A DNA stretch of 6,239 nucleotides from Anaerolineaceae bacterium UBA6801 (GTDB taxonomy: Bacteria; Chloroflexota; Anaerolineae; Anaerolineales; Anaerolineaceae), in assembly GCA_002452315.1 (NCBI GenBank), contig DKFH01000073.1:13173-19411 (forward strand), given 5' to 3'. The stretch's first letter is position 1. Every line of letters starts with the position of its first letter. Below the pieces are notes generated by a model that had not been told where the DNA came from, made no database searches, and worked only from the letters and a program-made list of their open reading frames with translations. Of this stretch, positions 1 through 5,357 are shown one piece after another. Both the position numbers and the translations under genes were made by a program.

Positions 1-1080
1 AATGACCAAACTAAAAAACACGATCAGTATTGCCATAAAAATAATTAACCATGTGCTCACACGCACCTCCGGGATTGCAGGCGATTCAGGACGAAACGGC
101 CTAAACAGGAGCAGAGATCCAAGAATGAAAGGAATCAGGCCAACCAGCGTCACGATAAGCTCTGTATCCGTAAGCAGCGCAACCACAAACAAAATCACTG
201 AGAGCACTAACATGCCCATCGCAGCCCAGTTGACGGGTAAACTCCCCAGAGCCATAAAACCGATAATAAAGGATAGCACTGCACCAATACCTGAAACGCT
301 CAAACCAGGGTTGGAAAGCTCTGCCAGTAAAAACAGCGTTCCTAAGGAAAGCAACAAATAGGCGATATTTGGTTCTGTGATGGTGTGGTAGAAGCGTTCT
401 ACCCAATTCATGTGCTCAACCTGGATAACCGGCTCAGTCAAAGCCAACTTTGTCCCGTCTAGATCAAACCCATCCAGCTGGGTGAACAGATCATCAAAAT
501 CTACAGCAAGGATTTCGATCACACCTTCATCCAGCGCCTCGCGTCCTGTCAGCGAGAGACTCTGCCGCACGGCTGATTCTGCCCATTCGACGTTTCGCCC
601 ACGGCTTTCTGCCAGCCCGCGCACCAAAGCAGAGGCATCGCTGAGGGATTTTTCACTCATTACCTCATCCAATTCACCGCCCATAGCCACCGGTGTTGCT
701 GCACCAACATTTGTCGCCGGAGTCATGGCTGCGATATCGGCAGCCAAAAGAATGAACAAACCGGCTGAGGTGGCTCTTGCACCTGCTGGATGGACATAAA
801 CCACCACCGGGATCGGTGAATCGAGAATCGATTGAACCATGTCACGCATCGAGGATTCAAGCCCGCCTGGTGTATCTAAGATGACCAGAACCAGGTCTGC
901 GGAAGTACTTTGAGCTAGTCCCAAACCTCTGTCAAGATAACGGGCAGTAAAGGGATTGATCACACCCTCAATATCCAGCTGTATCACAGTCGGGCTTTCA
1001 GTGGCAGCTTCCACGGGTGGCGCTGCCACAATCAGGCTTATGAATATCAGCGTTAGTAACAATAATTTAATTTTATGCAT
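1..1080 (-). CDS. NfeD family membrane-bound serine protease (ClpP class), C-terminus cut by window edge
   Basis: This open frame of 360 codons has no stop before base 1, so the 3' end lies outside the window. Residues 1-25 look like a signal peptide: MHKIK, then a Leu/Ile-rich core, then a VEA cleavage site. Residues 32-205 are a ClpP/crotonase-fold protease domain with DTPGG at 69-73, GARATSAG at 100-107 and GRN at 161-163. By analogy with the archaeal 1510-N stomatin protease, Ser105 (in SAG) and Lys144 would be the Ser-Lys dyad. From about residue 240 there are five hydrophobic segments (about 240-256, 262-281, 285-301, 305-325, 343-360), the membrane part of long NfeD proteins. The C-terminal OB-fold domain of the family would be encoded beyond the window. 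Family members cleave membrane proteins such as stomatin/SPFH partners, whose gene often lies next door; here it could only be off-window. The start is uncertain: in-frame ATGs at 1095 and 1116 precede the chosen 1080, and none has a clear Shine-Dalgarno. I chose 1080 for the signal peptide. The family call is firm. Confidence 0.9.
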   Translation of the reverse strand, partial: MHKIKLLLLTLIFISLIVAAPPVEAATESPTVIQLDIEGVINPFTARYLDRGLGLAQSTSADLVLVILDTPGGLESSMRDMVQSILDSPIPVVVYVHPAGARATSAGLFILLAADIAAMTPATNVGAATPVAMGGELDEVMSEKSLSDASALVRGLAESRGRNVEWAESAVRQSLSLTGREALDEGVIEILAVDFDDLFTQLDGFDLDGTKLALTEPVIQVEHMNWVERFYHTITEPNIAYLLLSLGTLFLLAELSNPGLSVSGIGAVLSFIIGFMALGSLPVNWAAMGMLVLSVILFVVALLTDTELIVTLVGLIPFILGSLLLFRPFRPESPAIPEVRVSTWLIIFMAILIVFFSLVI

Positions 1081-1147
1081 GATTTTTTCAACCATTGCCG
1101 TCTGATTCGTGGACATATTGAGAGCACTATGACTCAGTTACATCTTC

Positions 1148-1176
1148 ATTATCGTCAATTTCCAGCCATTAAGCAA
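1148..1176 (-). promoter_or_regulatory. Candidate promoter for the NfeD-type gene
   Basis: On the minus strand a TTGCTT (1176-1171) and a GATAAT (1153-1148) are separated by 17 bases. The -10 matches consensus at five of six positions, but the -35 matches only TTG. Transcription would start near 1141, upstream of all three candidate ATGs. This is a motif match only, and moderate at best. Confidence 0.35.
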
Positions 1177-1204
1177 GGAAGATTGGAGTACTGGTTGGTT
1201 TTCC

Positions 1205-1233
1205 TTGACCTTTATACATTCCCCGGATAAAAT
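1205..1233 (+). promoter_or_regulatory. Sigma70-like promoter for the L25 gene
   Basis: TTGACC at 1205-1210 and TAAAAT at 1228-1233 are separated by exactly 17 bases. Each hexamer is one base off consensus (TTGACA, TATAAT). Transcription would begin near 1240, giving a leader of about 90 bases before the ATG at 1332. It is the best housekeeping-type promoter in the window and suits a strongly expressed ribosomal protein gene. Confidence 0.7.
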
Positions 1234-1331
1234 TCAAGGTCGCTGGCAAATTCCAGCATTGACAACCCAATTAATCATAGAGCGAAGGTAACCCAATTGA
1301 AACGGGTGAGAGGCGCTCGAAGGATGGAAAA
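1234..1331 (+). other. Leader of the L25 mRNA with a small hairpin and a direct repeat
   Basis: Between the predicted promoter and the start codon lie a short inverted repeat, GCTGG (1242-1246) with CCAGC (1253-1257) around a 6-base loop, and a 9-base direct repeat, AACCCAATT at 1264-1272 and 1290-1298. The second copy's ACCC can also pair with GGGT about ten bases further on. A GAAGGA ribosome binding site at 1319-1324 stands 7 bases before the ATG. An autoregulatory role is conceivable, because several ribosomal protein leaders bind their own product, but nothing here matches a leader I recognise. Confidence 0.35.
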
Positions 1332-2021
1332 ATGACAGAAAATATCGTTATTGCAGCACAAAAACGCACGGTAAAAGGCAAGCAGGTGCGCGCCTTGCGC
1401 CGGCAAGGGATCCTGCCTGGTGTGATCTACGGCAGGATTGGCAAGGAACAGATCGAACCAATCGCCATTCAGCTTGATCTGCACGAAACCTCGCAAACCA
1501 TTAAAAAGCTGACCGGGTCGAGCCTGGTGACTTTAGATGTCGAGGGCAAAAAATACCCCGCCATTTTACGAGAAATCCAAAAGGATATCATCTATGGCAC
1601 GCTCAGACATGTCGATTTTATGGCCGTCTCTCTGACCGAAAAACTCCAGACAGCTGTATCGATCGAGCTGATCGGTCAGGCACCTGCTGAGATCAATATG
1701 GCTGCCGTTGTCGTCACCGGCATCACCGAACTTGAAATTGAATGTCTACCGCAAGACCTCCCTGAACGCATCGAAGTCGATGCCACCCAACTGGTCGATA
1801 TCGATAGCGCCATTTATGTTAAAGATCTGGTCCTGTCTGAGAATATCACTGTGCTCACCGACCCAGAAGAACTGATTGCCGGCGTCACCTATGTAACCAT
1901 CGAAGAAGAACCCGAAGAGGAAGAAGAAGGCGAACTCGCCGAACTGCTCGACGAGGATGTCGAACCGGAAGTGATCGAAAAAGGCAAGAAGGAAGACGAA
2001 ATCGAAAGCGAAGAAGCGTAA
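1332..2021 (+). CDS. rplY: 50S ribosomal protein L25 (TL5/CTC type) with acidic C-terminal tail
   Basis: The 229-residue product binds 5S rRNA in the large ribosomal subunit. Residues 5-96 form the L25 beta-barrel domain, recognisable from KGKQVRALRRQGILPGVIYG at about 15-34 and from LRHVDF at 91-96. Residues 100-190 form the second TL5/CTC domain, with ECLPQDLPERIEVD at 137-150. Length fits the two-domain CTC form rather than the roughly 95-residue single-domain form of E. coli. Residues 191-229 are an acidic tail, 22 of 39 being Glu or Asp. The ATG has a GAAGGA ribosome binding site 7 bases upstream. The gene is a lone plus-strand gene with its own promoter and a terminator 25 bases after the stop. 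L25/CTC homologues are also known as general stress proteins; nothing in this sequence tests that role. Confidence 0.95.
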   Translation: MTENIVIAAQKRTVKGKQVRALRRQGILPGVIYGRIGKEQIEPIAIQLDLHETSQTIKKLTGSSLVTLDVEGKKYPAILREIQKDIIYGTLRHVDFMAVSLTEKLQTAVSIELIGQAPAEINMAAVVVTGITELEIECLPQDLPERIEVDATQLVDIDSAIYVKDLVLSENITVLTDPEELIAGVTYVTIEEEPEEEEEGELAELLDEDVEPEVIEKGKKEDEIESEEA

Positions 2022-2046
2022 TCTTTTTTCCGACACCAGCACAAAA

Positions 2047-2076
2047 AACAGAGATGCCTCATCGGGCATCTCTGTT
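2047..2076. terminator. Bidirectional intrinsic terminator between convergent genes
   Basis: A perfect 12-bp stem (AACAGAGATGCC at 2047-2058 with GGCATCTCTGTT at 2065-2076) closes a 6-base loop. On the plus strand it is followed by ATTTTAA. On the minus strand it is followed by a run of six T's (plus-strand A's at 2043-2048, overlapping the stem foot). It lies between the L25 stop (2021) and the Nudix stop (2096), so it can end both transcripts. The U-tract is better on the minus side. Confidence 0.85.
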
Positions 2077-2095
2077 ATTTTAACGCTTGCAAAGG

Positions 2096-2701
2096 CTATT
2101 CAGTCAGATGTAAAGCCGAAAGCAAAGCCAATGCCATCTCTGCACTGGCCCCCCATAACTGGTAGCCGTTGTAATACTGGAAGTAAACCACAGGAAACTC
2201 CCGTCCAGCGTAGCTGCGGTAGGCACTGTACCGGTTTTTCGGGTCTGCCAGCCACTCCAACGGGACGTGAAATGCACTCCGGACTTCGTCGCTGGAGATA
2301 TCCAGGGTGTACGGCCAGGGAATGCATCCTACATAGGGTCTGACCAGGTATCCGGTGACGACGGGCATGTCGCCCAGATGCCCGAACACCACCACATCAC
2401 CCGGCTGAACGCCGATCTCTTCTTGCATCTCTCTCAATGCCGTGGCTTGCAGATCCTGGTCTCCCCGCTCGCGAGCCCCACCCGGAAAGGCAACCTGCCC
2501 GCGGTGTTCTACCAGGGCCTCAGAACGCTGAGTCAATAAGACATGCCATCGGTCCTCATGCTCAAACATGGGGATGATGACGGCAGCATGCCGCAAGTTT
2601 TTCATATCATCCGAGGTAAATACATGCTGGTACCGTTGATGAAAATCAACCCGGTAAGCTTGAATAGCGTGTTTAATGTCTTGCGTTGTCAGGTGCACCA
2701 T
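2096..2701 (-). CDS. Nudix hydrolase, NudL-like coenzyme A diphosphatase
   Basis: The 201-residue product carries the UPF0035 signature of the CoA-cleaving Nudix subgroup, LLTQRS at 55-60 through GQVAFPGG at 68-75, followed directly by the Nudix box ending in REMQEEIGV at 90-98. Members hydrolyse CoA and its derivatives to 3',5'-ADP and 4'-phosphopantetheine with Mg or Mn bound by the Nudix Glu residues, here Glu91, Glu94 and Glu95. Spacing within the box differs by one residue from the general consensus, as it does in E. coli YeaB/NudL. Length is close to the E. coli enzyme. It is the last gene of the minus-strand block, 65 bases after trmI, and ends at a strong terminator. The ATG has only a G-run one base upstream, a poor ribosome binding site, and may be read from a leaderless transcript. 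Subgroup assignment is good; the actual substrate is inferred. Confidence 0.88.
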   Translation of the reverse strand: MVHLTTQDIKHAIQAYRVDFHQRYQHVFTSDDMKNLRHAAVIIPMFEHEDRWHVLLTQRSEALVEHRGQVAFPGGARERGDQDLQATALREMQEEIGVQPGDVVVFGHLGDMPVVTGYLVRPYVGCIPWPYTLDISSDEVRSAFHVPLEWLADPKNRYSAYRSYAGREFPVVYFQYYNGYQLWGASAEMALALLSALHLTE

Positions 2702-2707
2702 GCCCCC

Positions 2708-2716
2708 ATTATAACA
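2708..2716 (-). promoter_or_regulatory. Extended -10 promoter placed for a leaderless Nudix mRNA
   Basis: The minus strand reads TGTTATAAT from 2716 to 2708: a perfect TATAAT with the TGN extension. The A of the Nudix ATG (2701) lies exactly seven bases past the last T, the normal position for a transcription start. No convincing -35 is present (the six bases 17 upstream read AGGCAG), but extended -10 promoters can work without one. Confidence 0.6.
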
Positions 2717-2766
2717 AGCATTGATTTGCGCTGCCTAAACACTGTACAGGCTGTCCTCAACTGAGC

Positions 2767-3558
2767 TTATTCCGCTGCCCGCTCCCTGACCGACCGGGCA
2801 AATACCAGGTACCCCGTGTGGGCTACCATCCGGTCCGTCGGCCTCAGCCGTTCCCAATCCGGCTTGTAGAAGCGCAAGAGCAGCTCACACACCTCCACAA
2901 AGGCAAAATTGTTATAGTGGAGTGCTTCAACAGACAGTCCGACCTGGTTGGTTGTTGGCAGGATCATCCCGACATAACCGCCAAATTTCAAGGATGCTTT
3001 CACCTGGGGTACATAGTCATACGGGTTGGGCAGGTCCAGAAAGATGGCGTCCACTTCGCGCTCGGCAAACCCATCCGCCACATCACCGAGTTTAAGCGTC
3101 ACCCGCTCCAGCAGATCGACCCGTCTTAGGTTGTTGCGGGCTAGGTTTTGCATCTCCTCGCGTTTCTCATAAGAGGTCACCCGGCCTTGATCGCCCACCA
3201 GGAATGCAAAGGCGGTGGTCAGCGCGCCCGACCCCGTGCCCGCCTCCAGAACATGCACGCCCGGACCAATCCCCATCACCATGGAGATATACCCGATATC
3301 TTTTGGGTAGATGATTTGGGTATTGCGTTTGATATCCGTGATCAGGTCCGCCAAACTGGGCTGCATCAGGAAGAAGGGATTGCCGGTGTGGCTTTCCAGC
3401 AGGGTGCCCCACGGCTGACCGATCAGATCGTCATGCTTTAGCTCTCCCCGGTGGGTCTGAAAGACCGCTCCAGCTTTTAGGCGCAAAAAGTGGCTTTTAT
3501 GCCGGCGGCCTAATAGCTGAACCAAATCCCCGTCTCGGGCAATAGTTTCATATGACAT
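2767..3558 (-). CDS. trmI: tRNA (adenine58-N1)-methyltransferase TrmI
   Basis: This SAM-dependent enzyme makes m1A58 in the T-loop of tRNA and normally works as a tetramer. The 263-residue product has a small N-terminal beta domain (about 1-75), then a Rossmann methyltransferase fold. Visible landmarks are TQIIYPKDIGYI at 80-91, SAM motif I LEAGTGSGALT at 104-114, an acidic SAM-ribose position in SYEKR at 129-133, motif IV LDLPNPY at 174-180, PTTNQV at 201-206 and the C-terminal RLRP and AHTGYLVFAR at 237-255. Length matches bacterial TrmI. I place the start at ATG 3558, not the in-frame GTG at 3564, because AGAGGA at 3572-3567 is 8 bases from the ATG but only 2 from the GTG. It follows the pRiA4b-type gene by 35 bases on the same strand. 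Motif IV has Asn-Pro-Tyr where Asp/Glu-Pro-Trp is more usual. Confidence 0.94.
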   Translation of the reverse strand: MSYETIARDGDLVQLLGRRHKSHFLRLKAGAVFQTHRGELKHDDLIGQPWGTLLESHTGNPFFLMQPSLADLITDIKRNTQIIYPKDIGYISMVMGIGPGVHVLEAGTGSGALTTAFAFLVGDQGRVTSYEKREEMQNLARNNLRRVDLLERVTLKLGDVADGFAEREVDAIFLDLPNPYDYVPQVKASLKFGGYVGMILPTTNQVGLSVEALHYNNFAFVEVCELLLRFYKPDWERLRPTDRMVAHTGYLVFARSVRERAAE

Positions 3559-3566
3559 CAGCACAT

Positions 3567-3572
3567 TCCTCT
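3567..3572 (-). promoter_or_regulatory. Ribosome binding site that fixes the trmI start
   Basis: AGAGGA on the minus strand lies 8 bases before ATG 3558. The longer in-frame GTG at 3564 would leave only 2 bases, so the ATG is the likely start. Confidence 0.8.
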
Positions 3573-3593
3573 AGAGTCACCAACACTGATCGT

Positions 3594-4997
3594 TTAAGCA
3601 AATTTTTGTAAATAACGCATTAAAGATTTGCCATAATCCGTTATGATAATATGCGTGTAGTAAGAATAATAATCAAAGTCCAGCGGATCATCCTTGGTTT
3701 TAATGACCTCAAAGAAACCAAACTTTGCAAAATTCTTTACCAGAACTGCAACAAAAAACCGTTGTTTTGTCGAACCAGTGATATCAAACCTTTTTTCAAC
3801 ATGTATCCAGCCAGGCAGGATTCGATCTAAATCTTGGATCACACGTTTGATTTCAACCTGCTTTCCGCTGGGGTAATTACAAAGCAGTTTCAAATAATCA
3901 TAGCGAAAACTAAAAATATCTCCGCTCAACTCAGCATCCGTAAAGGGATATGAAAATTCCCAATTAAATTGATAAAACCAGAACTTCGAAAGGTACCAAG
4001 CTTGTGCTTCAGGTGCACTTGCCAAGAATCTTTCCCCAAGGCTAGTCAATTCCCACAACATATTTTCGCCCCCCAGGATCAAACCTGCTGCGTTGAGAAA
4101 ATTATGCATGAAAATCAACTCAGGAACTTCATCCTCGGTGCGTAACTCGTAAACTAAGTCTCCAAATTGCTGATCCAACCTCAAGGGATGCTCAAAACGA
4201 GCTGCAATCGCCCGGATATCACGGCGGGGGAAATTACCGGTTGCTTTGGTGCCCTTCACTTTGTGATCCTTGAGATAAGTCAGTAGTGAAACAACATCCC
4301 TACGAAATTCAAGCGATTTGGCGTATTGACGATGTTCAGGCGACAGATTCCTGATCCAATCATTGATAAAATCAAAACCTGGGTTGTGCAACGGCAATCG
4401 TTTGGCCCAATATGTGTCTTCTTTGAGTTTGGTGGTCTTGAAATAATCCCTTAGAGATTGATTTATCTCATCCAACGAATTAGCTGACTCTGGGTCATAA
4501 TCATAACCCAACCAGGCCACAGCCCTTTTATAGGCTGGTGAACCAGGATGTTGAAGGTTTTCCAGTAAAAGGACATAACCAGGCACACTGCCGACATCTT
4601 CTGGTGGGCCTGCTCGCTCAGCAGCCATGCAGATAGCTCCAGAAAAGGTTTGGGCTGTTTCATCAACACCTTCCACAAGGATTTCGTGTTTCCAATTATC
4701 ACCCATGTCATAAACATAAGAAAACACACCACCAATAGGGATGCGTTTTGGGATCAGGTCATCAAGCTTGGCAAGCATGGCCGATTGAAATTGATACGCA
4801 TCCTCTTCCCAGGTGTCTGAATCGACAAATTCCAATGATCCGACCTCGAAGATAAACAAGTGACGATTCGTCCACCCAAACGCTTGCTGAATTACATAAT
4901 GCAAGTCAAGAAGCGATGCCTTTGATGAAATCCTGATTTGTCGCCAAATCGGTGGTTTGATGTCCTGAAGGGTTATTTTGAGATCAATAGCACCCAT
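3594..4997 (-). CDS. Plasmid pRiA4b ORF-3 family protein with unassigned C-terminal half
   Basis: This is a 467-residue protein of unknown molecular function. Residues 5-190 match the pRiA4b ORF-3 domain: IYL-like start LKITLQDIKPPIWRQI at 6-21, LHYVIQQAFGW at 32-42, SYVYDMGDNWKHEILVE at 93-109, PPEDVGSVPGY at 131-141 and a DYDPE ... INQSLRDY stretch at 166-185. The PPED segment lacks the Cys that often precedes it in the family. Residues about 225-467 are a second region I cannot name; LLTYLKDHKVKGTKATG (238-254) and LWELTSLGERFL (314-325) suggest helical or winged-helix-like folding, but this is only an impression. No signal peptide or membrane segment is seen, so it is likely cytosolic. 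The start has AGGTGG (5007-5002) in good position. Base composition is clearly lower in GC than trmI and mnmA (sampled 60-base lines of 28, 40 and 48% against 60 and 62%), suggesting later acquisition. The frame is intact. Confidence 0.85.
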   Translation of the reverse strand: MGAIDLKITLQDIKPPIWRQIRISSKASLLDLHYVIQQAFGWTNRHLFIFEVGSLEFVDSDTWEEDAYQFQSAMLAKLDDLIPKRIPIGGVFSYVYDMGDNWKHEILVEGVDETAQTFSGAICMAAERAGPPEDVGSVPGYVLLLENLQHPGSPAYKRAVAWLGYDYDPESANSLDEINQSLRDYFKTTKLKEDTYWAKRLPLHNPGFDFINDWIRNLSPEHRQYAKSLEFRRDVVSLLTYLKDHKVKGTKATGNFPRRDIRAIAARFEHPLRLDQQFGDLVYELRTEDEVPELIFMHNFLNAAGLILGGENMLWELTSLGERFLASAPEAQAWYLSKFWFYQFNWEFSYPFTDAELSGDIFSFRYDYLKLLCNYPSGKQVEIKRVIQDLDRILPGWIHVEKRFDITGSTKQRFFVAVLVKNFAKFGFFEVIKTKDDPLDFDYYSYYTHIIITDYGKSLMRYLQKFA

Positions 4998-5001
4998 AAC
5001 A

Positions 5002-5007
5002 CCACCT
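5002..5007 (-). promoter_or_regulatory. Ribosome binding site of the pRiA4b-type gene
   Basis: AGGTGG on the minus strand lies 4 bases before the ATG at 4997 (7 bases counted from AGG). It supports this start and shows that the gene is translated independently of its upstream neighbour, whose stop is 54 bases away. Confidence 0.65.
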
Positions 5008-5051
5008 GTTCGTTAGAACTTTCCTTTCATAACTCACTAAGTAAAATTTAG

Positions 5052-5321
5052 TTACGATTTTTTTAGATCCTCAGGAATCAACCAGTAGCCCAGCGCCAAC
5101 AAGGCCAGGGAACCCAAAATACCCACACCCAGGTTGATTGGGCCAACGCGGATAAAGCGCAACGATAGTGCATTGGCTGCAAAGTGGCCGCCAAAAAACC
5201 CGATTAGACTCAATACCAGGTAAAGCATCAATCGGCCCAGGCTGCCGCCCCGCCACAAATGCAACAGGCTGCCCAATAACGTTGCCATGAAAAATGAAAA
5301 AACAAAAGCAGGAAAGGTCAT
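5052..5321 (-). CDS. Small hypothetical membrane protein with three predicted helices
   Basis: I do not recognise this 89-residue protein. It has three hydrophobic stretches at about residues 3-22, 31-51 and 63-82. The first two are joined by a basic loop (HLWRGGSLGR, 21-30), the second and third by a segment containing RFIR, and the protein ends in a charged PEDLKKS tail. There is no cleavable signal peptide, so it is probably an integral inner-membrane protein. I chose ATG 5321 over an in-frame TTG at 5342 because GGGAGT (5333-5328) sits 6 bases before the ATG. It begins 36 bases after the mnmA stop with no terminator between, so it is probably co-transcribed with mnmA. Base composition is like that of mnmA, so it appears to belong to the native operon. 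The helix-rich pattern, good ribosome binding site and operon position argue that it is a real gene. Confidence 0.7.
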   Translation of the reverse strand: MTFPAFVFSFFMATLLGSLLHLWRGGSLGRLMLYLVLSLIGFFGGHFAANALSLRFIRVGPINLGVGILGSLALLALGYWLIPEDLKKS

Positions 5322-5327
5322 GTTTTT

Positions 5328-5333
5328 ACTCCC
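5328..5333 (-). promoter_or_regulatory. Ribosome binding site that fixes the small membrane protein start
   Basis: GGGAGT on the minus strand lies 6 bases before ATG 5321. The alternative TTG at 5342 lies upstream of this site and would make it internal to the gene. Confidence 0.65.
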
Positions 5334-5357
5334 GGAAACCAACCAAGCCTAATTCAA

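Noticed and set aside
2..799. Plus-strand open frames at 2-361 and 410-799, and a minus-strand frame at 101-406
   Set aside because: They overlap the NfeD-type gene in other frames, have no recognisable domains, and their sequence is explained by the protease reading frame, which shows conserved motifs throughout.
1259..1287. Second L25 promoter from the perfect TTGACA at 1259-1264
   Set aside because: No acceptable -10 exists at 16-18 bases; the hexamer at 17 bases reads GCGAAG.
1324..1335. Tiny upstream frame ATG GAA AAA TGA overlapping the L25 start
   Set aside because: Three codons lying within the Shine-Dalgarno region; most likely chance, and it would compete for the same ribosome binding site.
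2742..2749. Palindrome CTGTACAG between trmI and the Nudix gene
   Set aside because: An 8-base palindrome alone is too short to support an operator, and it is not placed over the -10 element.
2131..3441. Plus-strand open frames opposite the Nudix and trmI genes
   Set aside because: They are antisense shadows of two firmly identified enzymes, with Cys/Pro/His-rich unnatural composition and no ribosome binding sites.
5008..5019. Inverted repeat GTTC-GTTA-GAAC upstream of the pRiA4b-type gene as a repressor operator
   Set aside because: Only 4 bp per arm, and the arms are in the opposite order to the LexA-type GAAC-N4-GTTC box. A match this short is expected by chance.
5036..5052. Terminator after the small membrane protein gene (ACTAA/TTAGT hairpin)
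   Set aside because: The stem is five weak AT-rich pairs overlapping the stop codon, with no T-run following on the minus strand.
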